64,000 nucleotides of DNA, taken from the NCBI GenBank assembly GCA_029237695.1, contig CM055274.1, positions 64,291,484-64,355,483 on the forward strand. The letters run 5' to 3'. The translations under genes were made by a program, and so were the position numbers. The notes beneath the pieces are model-generated. The model searched no databases and was not told the origin of the DNA. It saw only the letters and a program-made list of their open reading frames with translations. Positions within the stretch are counted from its first letter, which is position 1, and each line of letters begins with the position of its first letter. This DNA comes from Conchocele bisecta (lineage: Eukaryota; Mollusca; Bivalvia; Lucinida; Thyasiridae). Below are positions 22,027 to 33,852 of the stretch, one piece after another.

Positions 22027-23603
22027 GTATACACGTTACTGAATCTCATTACCGATACACGGTCTATTTATACTTTTATCGCAGCGCACTGAACCGTCAC
22101 GCACATACCCGACTGATCTTTCTGCAGCATGTGTAAATAAATCGCCTATACGCGACACAACACTGTCGATAGATGATTACGAGACCTAACATTTCCCGCG
22201 CTGATGATGGATTACTTTAACATTTCAATCCATCATACTTATGGGCAAATGCCACACATCTATGCTGCCTTTAATATGTCCTTCGCCGTTTGACCTTCAC
22301 AATTTTGAACTTTTTCACACATTAAAAGTTTTGACCTTGACCGTTTGACCTTCACAACTGTGCTTATGAATACTTATCACGTTTGGTTAATTAACTTTGC
22401 CACAGTTTCTCCAATCTACCACCGGAGGCATACGATCGTGTGCCGACAGGCCACATTTTCTTATTTATCTTACTCCACAAATTAATATGCATATGCATGT
22501 ATCAAATCACATCACGATACACTATATAAAAATAGCCAATATTGTGCCAATACCTGTCAAGTGTATGTGCCAGTTTACTGCGAGTACCACCCATACAGAA
22601 CGCTACCTGTTACATGCATAACAAAAAACGTTATGTAGTCTATGTTAACTGTATTCGACATTATTTACATCCCTGAACGATGAGCAGCATGTGATGCAGC
22701 ATCCTGTAAATAAGACAAAACCATCTGCAATATTGAGAAATCATGGGATGTGACCACGATTGATAACGGCAGCTTGTCAGCGGTGTAAGGGTTAAGTAAG
22801 AAAGTATTTGCTACACTGAGATTATAGCTGAGAAAAGGGGACCTTACAAGATTCTGCAAATATAGACCCAGATCAGCTTGTGCATCAGCACAATTATGTC
22901 CATGGGACTGCATTCCACTATTATCTGAGTTGCATTTCGAGATATTTGCCCGATGTGTTACCAGAGACGCTACGTTGTAGAAAATTGCCACAGTACTGTC
23001 TGGTATTGAAACGATTTCAAGCTCTTTACTCTTGTAGACAAAATCAACTGCATGCATCCACTTTCTTTAGTTATCAGATTGCCTGCGAGTATATACCACG
23101 AGTACATGCCATGTATAATCATAGACCGCATATAGTGATTTTACAATAACAGTAGATGTTGAACAGTCAGTGGCATGTACCATGTCGGCATCATTTATGA
23201 CATTTACTACTTTACAACAAGGACATCTGTTTCAATAAGATGAACAGCGAGACTGTTATGACATTCATTCAGGCCAGATTAAACGTGCACGCATTATCAA
23301 TGGACGACGGGTATCAATAAAAATTGACATGCCGAAATAATGCTTCTGAATACCAGTCTCTGAATTGGCATGAAACATACATGATAGTGAAAGGTAGTAC
23401 GTCTATTTTAATGTGTGTTACTTTCATTATAACTGATGAGAATTCCTTGTGATAACAATTGGATAGGGATGAGTGTTTATGTATGTTCCATAAAGTAATG
23501 ATTGATTTGCGGTAGTTATTTTTTTCTACAAAGTTATTGTATTGACATTCTTCAAGATATATATGCTGCAGGTTGATCACGTTTGACTACATTGTCTTAT
23601 ATA
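22027..23603. other. Non-coding sequence with a segment repeated at 33890
   Basis: CGTTTGACCTTCACAA occurs twice at 22287 and 22340. The stretch 23165-23310 (CAGTCAGTGGCATGTACCA, ACATCTGTTTCAATA, GCGAGAC) recurs at 33893-34030 with changes, same orientation. The minus frame 22665-23057 contains no domain I recognise. Confidence 0.45.
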
Positions 23604-24261
23604 CATTCGAACCTGTGTTAACGACCACCTGTGAATAGCGACCACCTGTCCACAACGGCCAGTTAAAACCCCCCCGTCCAATTTGTTCTTTAAAAGACCT
23701 TGGAATAACGACCACCTCCAAACAACGACCAGCGACCAGCGATTTTCGTTCCCACGCGGCATTTTTGACTGCAAACAGCGACCAATAGCGACCATTAGCG
23801 ACCAAGTCATGTTTTGTCGGCAAAAAAAAATAACATCGCAATCGCCGATTTTTCCTTTCATCACAAACGTGGGCGCTATTATTTGAATTGCAACTTGTCG
23901 TAACCAATTAGCCATCGATTGCATGTGTTTACTTCGGCACAATATTTTGATGATAATCAAATGTAAACACCTGTTTGTGGTTTCTTTTATTTATCGCCGC
24001 TATTATATCACGTAAGCTTAGCTAATTGTGCCAATTACGAAAACGAGCCAATTAACGATCTTTTATATTCCAATCAGCGGCCGACAGGTAAAATTTAAAG
24101 AGAGCGTATGCTAATGAGTAAAATCATTTAACATTGCTTTTGGTAATTTGCTAATTATAAATTTACTCACTTTGTATATTTATAGTCGGTATGAAATTAA
24201 TAATTTCCATTCACTTAATGACCGTAAATCGTGATAACATTGTTACAAATTCTGAGTGAGA

Positions 24262-24886
24262 ATGTCTAAGCGGAAATTTCTAACGTTGGATGATAGAGTG
24301 AAAGTGTTGAAACTCGGCGACACGGGGAAAAGTTGCCGTTCGATTGCGACAGAAATGGGAGTAGGAAAAACCCAAATACAGGGTATAATGAAAAGGAAAC
24401 GTGAGATAATGGACGAGTTTGATGCAAACGCGAATCTGGAATTAAAACGCCCGCGACGAGGGAACAAATTCGAGGAAATAAACGACCTGTGCGTTAAATG
24501 GTTTAACGATGCAACAGGAAGACATATCAACGTGTCCGGCCCCTTATTGAAAGAAAAGGCGCTATCGTTTGCGACGGACCTCGGCGAGGACGGTTTCAAG
24601 GCGTCAATTGAGTGGCTGGAGAGCTTTTTAAAATGGAACAATATCGTGTTTAAGACAATGTCGGGTGAACGCGGCGCCATCAACCACACCGTCGTTGACA
24701 ACTGGATGGAGAAGATTCCATCGGTATGCGAAGGATACGATCCGGCTGACATATTTAACATGGACGAGACCGGACTCTTTTTCCGGGACACGACGAAGTC
24801 GACTTTCTTCAAGACAGGCGAGGATTGCGCTGGGGGGAAACGGTCAAAGGATCGGATCACCGTAGCACTGTGTGCCAGCATGGCAG
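24262..24886 (+). CDS. Tigger transposase exon 1: DNA-binding domains and start of DDE
   Basis: It encodes residues 1-208 plus one base. It starts at the ATG at 24262, giving MSKRKFLTLDDRVKVLKL. Order: CENP-B N-terminal helix-turn-helix (about 5-55, with SCRSIATEMGVGKTQIQGIM), second CENP-B/Tc5-type helix-turn-helix (about 70-135, with ERGAIN after it), then the start of the DDE domain with IFNMDETGLFF, whose Asp168 is the first catalytic residue. The exon ends ATGGCAG with donor GTTAGT at 24887; in-frame reading through hits a stop three codons later. No internal stop or frameshift. The transposase would cut and reinsert the element in the nucleus. A domesticated TIGD-like role is possible but the intact ends favour a transposon. 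Confidence 0.9.
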
Positions 24887-25254
24887 GTTAGTAAAGTTGT
24901 CAGTGTGGTCCGTGATCGGGTTTTTAGCGAACAAGATTGTGTATACACACTGTCCCGAATTAACGTGTTTATACACAATCCTATTCACTAATCAAAGGAC
25001 TGAAAGTCCAGAAATTCTGCGCAGTACGTGTGTGTGGATAAGCAATATGCTAAAAATTGGTTTGCATTCATTTTGATTGGGTCATAGAAGGGATCCAATC
25101 AATCAATCTAGCCTTCTGCTGAGTAGGACATCCTTACCATATGGTCGACCTACATGGTTCGGCCCTCTTGTACCATTTTGGCAAATGCAATGCTCGCCGA
25201 TGAGAAAGCATACTCCTGAGGATAGGAACATAATCCTTGCATATACAGAAAATC

Positions 25255-26205
25255 TTAATGGGGCATAACAGGATTTAACTCTCAAGTACCAGGGGGCCGA
25301 AATGGTTGGTACATGAGGGCCAAACCATGTAAGTGGGCATTCCGACAAGATGAATACCGATCGCTAAATTACCCTTCGTCTACTCCTCCTACCTCCCCCT
25401 CAAAAATAAGAGAACAAATGTTTATTGCTGGTAACAAAGGCATATATTCAAATATGGTTTATATAATAGTGTAAAATAGTCATTTTAGGTGTTGGAGTAT
25501 CTATCCTGTTGTAACATGTTGCGCATATTAGCTCGCAAGTACCAGGGGGCTGAAATGGTTGGTACATGAGGGCCAAACCATGTAAGTCAGCATTCCATTA
25601 AGGATGATGGATTGATTATTGGTGTTTAACGGCCTATCAACAGCCAGGGTCATGTAAGGCCGGGCCAACCATGGATGGAGTGTCCTGAATTCAACCTGTA
25701 AAAAAAGTAAGGGAAATTCCCAAAATCAGAGCTCAATATTTACATAAACTATATATTCTGCCCTGAAATTAGAGTGCTGTGGATTGATTGATTGATTATT
25801 GGTGTTTAACGGCCTATCAACAGCCAGGGTCATGTAAGGCCAGGCCAACAGGATGGACTATCCTGTATTCAACCTGTATAAAATGAGGGAAATTCCCAAA
25901 ATCACAGCTCAATATTCACATAAACTATATATATTCAGCCCTGAAATTAGAATCTCCTGGCCTGGTGCCAGATCCATGCTGCACCAGAATCATTTAAGTC
26001 TTAGCTCACCCCAAAATCAATATGATTAGCTTTTAATGCTATTACTTTCTTAATGGGGCATAACAGGATTTAGCTCTCAAGTACCAGGGGGCCAAAGTTA
26101 GTACATGATGGCCAAACTATGTACGTTGGCACTCCATAAGGATGAACACCAATCGTTAAATTACCCTTCGCTACTCCCTCCTACATGTACCTCCCATGCA
26201 GTCTT
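25255..26205. repeat. Cluster of intron repeats (three copies of one, two of another)
   Basis: CAAGTACCAGGGGGCNGAAA, then GGTACATGAGGGCCAAACCA occurs at about 25283, 25535 and 26079, often preceded by AATGGGGCATAACAGGATTT. A second unit of about 170 bp, with TGGTGTTTAACGGCCTATCA and GGGAAATTCCCAAAATCA, occurs at 25616 and 25797. Similar wording occurs around 40550-40760 and 60795-60900 in other arrangements, so these are dispersed elements, tandemised here. Confidence 0.7.
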
Positions 26206-26494
26206 GTTGAATGCACAGGAATTGTGGGGGGGGGGGGGGGGGTGGGGTGGTTGGGGGGGGGGGAGTTCTTCTCTGAAACCAGATCTGCAGTGGAAAAAAA
26301 GAGTAAATAATATCAATAATTGGACAATATTCACGCAAACCATGGAAATGAATTGTTAATTATTTAAATAATATGTGACCATGTTTAACCACAGGTGCCA
26401 GACAATTTTATTAATGTACGTATATGTTTATAGTAGTATATGAATAAGGTAGACAGCGAGAATCCATTCACTAAACACGACAGAACAAAAAACA

Positions 26495-26555
26495 ACAACA
26501 CGCAGAGTGATTTCTCTTGGAAGAGTCGTCTAGGGGAAATCACTCTGCGTGTTGT
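26495..26555. repeat. Perfect 20-bp inverted repeat (hairpin)
   Basis: The left arm ACAACACGCAGAGTGATTTC (26495-26514) is exactly complementary to 26536-26555, with a 21-base spacer. It lies in the Tigger intron. No other example of the arm was seen in the window. It could form a strong stem in RNA. Confidence 0.85.
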
Positions 26556-28039
26556 ATATGGGATTCCATGGAATGGGTCGGCATAAAATGGCGGTCGGAA
26601 AATACTATACGGAGACATGCGGTTGTATCATTGCGCGTGAAAAAAAAAATTCTTCAAATGAATACATGCCAGTTTATATTATATTATATCAGATAAACAT
26701 TTTCTAATATAAATGTCGTGCAGAAAAAATAACAACACATGTATTACACGACACAATACAAATTATGTTAGCTCATATCAGAACTATTTTTCATGGCGTA
26801 TATAGCGACGTATGTGTATCGGTCAGCATAACCCGCGAAAAGATATTATTATGCAACACGACAGTTAATATTTGATAAAATAAGAAAGTTTTTTGAGAAA
26901 TTATATAACTGTAGCGAAAAAAAATGTAGCTGGCGAAAAATATGAGTGAAACGTTCATAATGCACCGTTCACATTCGCATTCTTTAACATGGCGTAGGTA
27001 AAATTATGAACGTGCGTTGGCTGCTAAAAAAATCACTACGCGATCCTGCGAGACCTGGAAAATCCATTAAACAAACCTAAATTCAACCCACAGGGGCTTG
27101 AATAAAAATGGGACTGTCTGGTCTATGGCTATGCTGCTGGGTCGACCATTTCCTCATAGCCTACGTCACAACTCGTCACAAACACCAACAGATTAACCCT
27201 TACAATGCTGGATGAGATTTTGTCGTCTACTGGTTATTTTATATTCTCCACTTTTCTCATCAAAAACATGCTTTGACATCACTTTATAATCATGATAATT
27301 AGTTCCATAAGTAAGGATTCTCATTTCCATTGGAAATGATTATAAACCGCAGTCAAACCATGTTTTTATTGAGAGAGAAGGTAAAATATTAAACAGCGGA
27401 CGACAATATTAGTTCCCGCATTCTCGGCAACTTATTTTATCTCGGCTAAAAATAGACATGAAACCTGTCGTCTCCAGGCTGTGTATTGGATATTGATTTG
27501 TAAGAGGTGTGTAATGTAATGGATGTTTAATTCGTGTGCGTCTTATCATGTAAGTTTATAACACGTTTACAGTGTTTGTGATGCAGGGTTATCTTGCCAA
27601 CCAGGCATACCCAGATCAGTCTGCGCATCTGCACAGTGTTATCATGTTATACAGTGTTCGTTATCCAGTTACCAGGTTGTGATATGTTAATTTTGCAACC
27701 AATCCAATCGTCACCAAATAATATTTAGACTAGTCCATTTATGAAAAGGGTGTGTCGTTATTCTCAAAAATATGAAAATTACTTGCAAAAAGGTCAGATC
27801 CTGATGACCCGGGTCATCTGGATCTACACTGTTTGCCAATACCACTATACAGGTTTGTGGTGTTGAAAGGGTTCATTCTAAACGAGCATTTGACCACATG
27901 TAACCTGTTAACTCTTAGTAAGCGGGAAACGCAAATTGTCGTCTGCTGTTATTTTATTGTTTCTTCTTTATCGATAAAAACATGGTTTGACATCATTTTA
28001 GAATCATTTCAATCAATATGTCAATTGTCTCAATTGCAG

Positions 28040-28977
28040 GAGAGAAGGTTACTCCTTTGGTTATCGGCAAAGCGAAGAAACCGAGGTGCTTCAGTCGTGT
28101 GAATGTCGATCGTCTGCCAGTCTTGTATCGGGCCAACAAGAAGGCGTGGATGACTGGTGTATTGTTTGTAGAATGGCTACAGTGGTTTGATCGGCAGATG
28201 AAGGGTCGGACGGTCTTGTTGTTCGTCGACAATGCCCCATCACACGCGTCCACCCAACTGAAGAACGTGACTGTGAAGTTCTTACCAGCCAACACCACCG
28301 CCCTGTGTCAACCCATGGACCAGGGCATTATTCAGACACTGAAGCTGAAGTACCGGAGGCGACAACTCCAGTACGTCATCAACCAGATGGATCGGGAACC
28401 AACAAAGAATGGCTGCGAACTACTGAAGGGGATAAGTGTACTTGATGCGGTTTATTGGATCGCGAGTTCGTGGAAGGAGGTCCAATTCTCTACCGTGATA
28501 AAGTGTTTTGCTAAGTGTGGCTTCGTTAAGCCTGTGTCATTGGTGTCTGAGCCCGAGCCCGATAGTTCGAGCATTCCTGCTCTAGGAGACGACAGTGACG
28601 ACGAGGCTGACAACTACCCGATCGCGGTTCACCTCATGGCCAGGCAGCTCTTTGACTGCGAGTTTGAGGAGCTCCTGGATATTGATAAGCAGATGGTGAC
28701 GTGCGACACTGAACCCATCGACTGGGAACGGCCGGCCAGGGAGATCATTGACGACAACGAGTCCGACGACGATGACGATGGTCAGGTAGAGGACATTAAG
28801 CCGAGCTGTACAATCAATGACTGTCTTGGATTCACTGACCAGATCAAGCTGTTCGCCACGTATCATGGGAATGAGAAGATACTAGAGATGTCCATGGCAC
28901 TGAATGAACTGATCACAGGGATGAAATTTCATGGTGCAAAACAGAAGAAAATCAGTGAATTTTTTGTCAATCAGTGA
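28040..28977 (+). CDS. Tigger transposase exon 2: catalytic core and acidic tail
   Basis: It completes Gly209 and encodes residues 210-520. EKVTPLVIGKAKKPRCF opens the strand-rich DDE core. LLFVDNAPSHAS holds the second catalytic Asp (272) and NTTALCQPMDQGIIQTLK the third (302), a DD29D spacing; all three acids are present. QPMDQGII is diagnostic for Tigger/jerky proteins. The end is acidic (DDNESDDDDDGQVED near 455), then a helical stretch and KKISEFFVNQ before the stop. KKIxxFF-like ends are common in TIGD proteins. Total predicted length 520 residues, within the family range. No disabling change was found, so the gene may be recent or under selection. Confidence 0.92.
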
Positions 28978-29051
28978 ATCTACAGTGTTATGTGTTCAGT
29001 GTGGTGTGCTAAGCTGTTGTGATCAAGCAATAAGTGCTAAAAATTGCCATA

Positions 29052-29562
29052 GAACAAATTGTGTCTTATTATCTTTGGAACCAGCACATACCAAAATCAT
29101 TCTGGCTAGACTGGTTTTGGTCTATGGTGGTCGCACAGACAATATGACCTATTTTTTCAAAACACTTGCCTCATAAAGGTGTATAGGGTTTAACAGTTTT
29201 GCCACTGATATGTGTTTGAACAAATTGTGTCTTATTATCTTTGGAACCAGCACATACCAAAATCATTCTGGCTAGACTGGTTTTGGTCTATGGTGGTCGC
29301 ACAGACAATATGACCTATGTTTTCAAAACACTTGCCTCATAAAGGTGTATAGGGTTTAACAGTTTTGCCACTGATATGTGTTTGAACAAATTGTGTCTTA
29401 TTATCTTTGGAACCAACACATAACCAAAATCATTCTGGCTAGACTGGTTTTGGTCTATAGTGGTCGCACAGACAATATGACCTATTTTTTCAAAACACTT
29501 GCCACATAAAGGTGTATGGGGTTTAACAGTTTTGCCACTGATGTCTGTTTGAACAAATTGTG
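29052..29562 (+). repeat. Three tandem copies of a 166-bp unit plus a stub
   Basis: GAACAAATTGTGTCTTATTA starts at 29052, 29218 and 29384, with a 12-base fourth start at 29551. The unit includes TCTGGCTAGACTGGTTTTGG and CACTTGCCTCATAAAGGTGT. Copies are over 95% alike by eye. They lie in the 3' untranslated part of the Tigger element. Confidence 0.92.
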
Positions 29563-29913
29563 TTATACGTACATGTACATCTATTTATCAGAATTAAAAC
29601 AATTTCTGAAGGCTTATTTGAATTTTATTAAATAATTTATGTATCCACACATAGTACCTATCCAGTACTTATAAGCTACATACATATGACACGTGTGTAA
29701 TGAGAAACTTGTATACATGAGTCACACTATAATTGACATGTGCAGTATACAATGTACATTTTACATGTGTTTTATATGCATATAGATTACAAACCCTGGT
29801 TCAGCATGTTGAGAAAAGACCATTTTTTTTTTAACCTGGGAATAAAGACCACCTGTGAACAAAGACCGCTTTGGTCCCTTCCGGCTGGCGGTGTTTGTAC
29901 ACAGGTTCGACTG

Positions 29914-32652
29914 TATATTGATATCTAGCAAGTCAAACACAGACACACAATACACATCACGCGTCCAGTGTTCTGTGGTTGTGTTGCCTAATATCGACAT
30001 AAGCGCACTTTTTTACTTGGATGAGACTAACCAACCCAATAAGCCACCGCAAAGAAATGTCTAGATTTCATGGAATCATAAAACTAAACAACTTAGAGAA
30101 TGATTTTCACTCTTTGGTTCTACTTGTGTACTCAGTATCTGCCTACACGCGTCAAGCTGATTAGCTTCTTTAATTATATTCAGACCAGACCCCTCTTCTA
30201 ATGTCATCATGCTAGACTTTTAATATGCTAATTACACGACTTTTTAGTTTTAGTATGCCGTTGTATGATACTATTGGGTATGATACCGTATATTATTAGT
30301 AATCATCCCTAGTGAAATGTATACTTTCTGTTTTATAAAATGAATGGGCATCAATTTGTATTTGGTTTTGTGTTTGACAACTGAGTAAAGGTGTTTGACA
30401 AATGTGTGCAACTTATATAATTTGGTAATCTCCCCGTTAGCTAACCACTCGACTATAGTGCAGAACATATAATGTTGTGTTACTGTGAATAATCTGAACT
30501 ATAGAATAGATGAAAAATGTAAGACTAATGCAAATAGTCTCATAGCTCACGTTCATGCATATTGAAAATGTATAAACACATAATGATTCTCTTCATATGA
30601 GACCACACTGCGATGTCATGACAGGCTCACAAAGGGATGGGGACCCACATACATAAAAACCTTATATATAAGTGGGTCAAACATATGTATGCTAAACATG
30701 CAATTCATACCCCATCGGACGCATATGCAGAACAGTTTAGTATTGTGTATACACTATGATATAGGGTTTAATGAAAGTTAAAATATACACATACTGTCGT
30801 GTGTATTCATGGCTGAGTCCTGAAATGGAATGTCATGACAGTTTATGCCATTTAACGTCCATGTTTTTTTTTGCTATTGTGAATAACTACCGGTCATATT
30901 GAATCAGACAATATCACCATTCGGTTTATGTTTGCGCATAGTTAATTTCCATGTGCAGCGCTAAAGTGCATAATAGTCAGCTTACATGCAATGAATATAA
31001 TGTGGCTTACTGTTTTGTAACCCAAAGTTTAAATCTGTAGCGCGAGGCGACTTGTTGTAAGTCGCCCTGCGTTACAGACTGAACATTCGGGTTAACTGTT
31101 TTGCAATTTTATTTATTTGTATTTGTAGCGGCAATCTTGTATTATTTCAACCTACTTGGATGAGGGACAATTCAGAGAATACAATTGCATAGCAAAATCG
31201 ACGATACTCACAACACAATTGAATAAACAGTTTCGGCTTAGACAGAGACATAAATGCTAAGTCAAATCCTTGGCTTAGAGTAAAACTATCGTCAAACACT
31301 TATCTGCTACATTTTATCTCATGTTATCTCATTTTGCAAAGATACAACACACAATTGTTGGCGGCCATTTTGGGATTCAAAATAGCTGTCATTTCCAAAG
31401 GGGCATTGTAGTAATTATTTCGTTGTCAGTACTTAGTGTGTTCTCTTGCTCTATAAACGAGATGTAGGTATTTATTTGTGTCATTTATTGAAAACATGAA
31501 CAGAACATGTTTGAACGGCGGCCATTTTGAAATTCAAAACTGCAGTCTACACCAAGTTAGTAAATGTTAGTATTTGTTTCACTGTTATTAACTTTGTATA
31601 AAAAAGTGCCTTTGGGGCACACATATTAAGATATAAGCTAAACAAGCTTACTGCAGGCGGCCATTTTGAAATCCACCGTTTTGAACCGGAAGTACCGGTA
31701 CCCATTTTATCGATTGTCTCCTCGATTCACCGTACTCGAAATCCCCTACAAACAAAATGTTATGCTTTCCGCCGGAAGTGCTCTAATCTGGTGTGTATTG
31801 CCGCTTGTCTATTACACTATAGTTTGTATCATGTGTTCAACTTAACTGAAATAGGTCATATATTTATAGGTTATTTGATTTATATGTAGATATATGCACG
31901 AGTTCTACAGCGTGCGTTATTGCACAAATTTAGGAGCGATGATCGTTGCGTGGCGGAACGAGTGGCATATATCCACATACAAATCAAATAAACTTTTTAT
32001 TATATACGTAAATCACTCACAATTTGTATGCGCCTCGAAAAATATAAAAAAATACATATACATGAATAAACAAATTACCGATGAGTTAGAAGTAGTTATT
32101 TTACAAGGTGAAACGTAATTTCGGCATTGACCAATATGAACTTACGAGACGTCAAGATGATAAAGTATTGGCGGCTTGCGTTCCATTGGCATTCAATGGG
32201 AAACGAATGTACGTATATAATAAGGAATAATAAGAGCTACTACGAACTCTGTTATGGGATGTGGAACCGGTATGGACTCTTTTTTTTTCACACGCTTGTT
32301 GTACAGAATTGTTTTAAAACGATGGTTAAATACAAAAATTGTATTTGGCTTGTTGAAAAAGTAGTTTGTGTATTCAAACAAAAATATTTATTTATTATAT
32401 GATCGGCGGGATCTCTTACAATCTATCTATATGCATGCACATAGCCATTATATGCCCTACATGTACATGCAAGCTGTATTATTAGTTTCGATTTGAACAA
32501 ACTCTACTGCAGTTGTGTGCATGCCAAAATAATCACGTTTCGTCATAACAAATCGTCTTAATTTGAAGTAAACACATTCAAATAAAAAGTGTGTTGGTAA
32601 TCATGTCTGTTGTTGTTTTCTGATTAGAGTATCTCTCGAATGTACCTTTCAG
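29914..32652. other. Intronic sequence with one repeat shared with 48180-48556
   Basis: No gene is supported. From about 31490 to 31815 runs a repeat with GGCGGCCATTTTGAAAT, CACACATATTAAGATAT and CTTTCCGCCGGAAGTGC, also found at 48228-48540. A short hairpin GGCGACTTGTTGTAAGTCGCC lies at about 31048-31068. Frames at 31894-32118 and 32127-32402 show no recognisable protein. Confidence 0.45.
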
Positions 32653-32826
32653 ATTGTGGATTCCTCTCAGAACCAGTTAATGGCGCAGTGAATATGTCAG
32701 CTGGCACGGTCTACGGTACCACAGCAACGTACTTGTGTGACCTTGGGTATGACCTTATCGGTGATCACACGGCAACCTGCACTGGAAATGGATCCTGGTC
32801 GCCAGCACCAAGTTGTCGTGTAGCAG
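32653..32826 (+). CDS. CCP/sushi module exon 4 of 11
   Basis: The acceptor is GTACCTTTCAG ending at 32652 and the donor GCAG|GTAGTC at 32827. 174 bp, phase 1-1. Cys at module residues 2, 29, 43 and 55; core TVYGTTATYLC followed by DLGYDLIG, which is most like exon 9 (DLGFDIIG). Two N-glycosylation sequons (NMS near residue 14, NGS near 46). The last residue pair RVA replaces the common NIK or LIK, showing divergence at the domain boundary. It stands alone between two very long introns of 18.8 and 16.0 kb. Confidence 0.9.
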
Positions 32827-32861
32827 GTAGTCACGCTATACAGGCATATGTACATGCTCAA

Positions 32862-33095
32862 GACATGTGGCTGTCACTGGATAATGGGGCTTATATGATT
32901 TGTAACCAAACGATTCCTGATCAAATAACACAAACCTGTAGCCTGAAATCGATCTATATTCCTTGTTTGACGCATGATGGGTGGTGTTTCATTGATTTAA
33001 TGCCGAACAGTCCAAATCCTGATCAGGCTGACCTGGATCTACACTGGTCGCAAAACCCATAAGCCCAATTTTTCCAGTCACAGCCACAAATACGC
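32862..33095. mobile_element. Palindromic repeat P copy
   Basis: The left end CATGTGGCTGTCACTGGATA with GGGGCTTATATGATTTG, and the right end GGTCGCAAAACCCATAAGCC, then TTTCCAGTCACAGCCACAAA, are inverted partners. The centre has AGTCCAAATCCTGATCAGG. A further single left end (TGTGGCTTTGACTGGATAAA) follows at 33174-33245. Confidence 0.7.
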
Positions 33096-33391
33096 TCGTA
33101 AAATATATGATCTCAATTAAAACATCGATGGGACGCACGACGATTGTGGAATGGCACAGTTGGCAAACAATATATGTGGCTTTGACTGGATAAATGGGGT
33201 TTATGGGCTCTGCGACCAATGTAGATCCAGTTCATCCTATACAACCTCACAGTCTTATCAGGATCTACACCGTTCGTGATTCAATCAATGAAACACCTGC
33301 CATGCTTCTAGCAAGTAATGCTTATCGTTAAAGTGTGCTGAAGATATGTCCACTCTATTACTGTCTGTTCCACGTTTTGCTGCCGACGATG

Positions 33392-33832
33392 TTTTGACTA
33401 TTAAACACATTGAGTCTGAAAAATATTTAAATGTATGTACTTTTTCACCAATAACAAAAACTCACCCTCCCCAAGTCTTTTTATTTGATCAAATTATATC
33501 AAATACTTATTTTATTGCGAAAAAAAGATTTTCCTATGGGAATTTTCCATGGGGCGAAAGGAGCTGCAGGAGTCGAAAAACGAAAACATTGGAAAATGAC
33601 TCCGAAACCTGTCTAAGTGACTTGGAAATGATATAACTTTGGAAATGAACGTTAGCTTTTGAAAATCGGTCCACAAATTCCAAAAATTCTTTTTTTAAAC
33701 ATCTGTTTTTAGCTCCCATATTAAATTCCCATAGAATTTTTGGTGAGGGTGACTTTTTTGTTGTTGATGAATACATATTTACATTTAAGTATTTTTGTGA
33801 TTTAATGTGTTTAATAGTCAAAAGTGTGTTAT
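33392..33832. mobile_element. Foldback element with about 120-bp arms
   Basis: TTTTGACTATTAAACACATT at 33392 is matched exactly in reverse complement at the right end (33813-33832). The arms stay similar through AAATATTTAAATGTA, CAACAACAAAAAAGTCACCCTC-type and TTCCTATGGGAATTT-type sequence. There is no coding content; frames at 33346-33636 and 33534-33851 are shadows of the two arms. Confidence 0.65.
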
Positions 33833-33852
33833 ACGGGCAATATGACACCATA

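Larger units (their letters stand above)
24887..28039 (+). other. Intron of the Tigger transposase gene, 3153 bp
   Basis: The donor is G|GTTAGTAAAG at 24887. The acceptor is TCTCAATTGCAG ending at 28039, preceded by a pyrimidine-rich TTTCAATCAATATGTCAATT. Joining the exons gives Gly209 across the splice and the continuous sequence SMAGEKVTPLVIGKAKKPR, which matches the uninterrupted alignment usual for Tigger transposases. The intron carries its own repeats (25080-26200), a G-rich run at about 26226-26263 and a perfect hairpin at 26495-26555. From 26560 to 27990 no other feature is evident except P-repeat core fragments at about 27590-27670 and 27800-27835. Confidence 0.85.
23604..29913 (+). 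mobile_element. Tigger (pogo superfamily) DNA transposon, 6.3 kb, near complete
   Basis: The left end CATTCGAACCTGTGTTAACG and the complement of the right end CAGTCGAACCTGTGTACAAA are inverted repeats, followed at both ends by GGT/ACC-rich CCACCTGTG-type subterminal sequence. TA lies immediately outside both ends (23602-23603 and 29914-29915), the standard pogo/Tc1 target duplication. The left 220 bp contains about eight CGACCA words, a likely transposase-binding cluster. Inside is an open transposase gene in two exons, and a 166-bp triplicate lies between its stop and the right end. The element is on the same strand as the CCP gene and sits in the intron between exons 3 and 4. Confidence 0.9.

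Noticed and set aside
22665..23057. 130-residue minus-strand ORF
   Set aside because: No family resemblance, and part of the region belongs to a dispersed repeat neighbourhood.
24243..24881. 212-residue minus-strand ORF opposite Tigger exon 1
   Set aside because: It is an antisense shadow of a strongly recognised coding exon.
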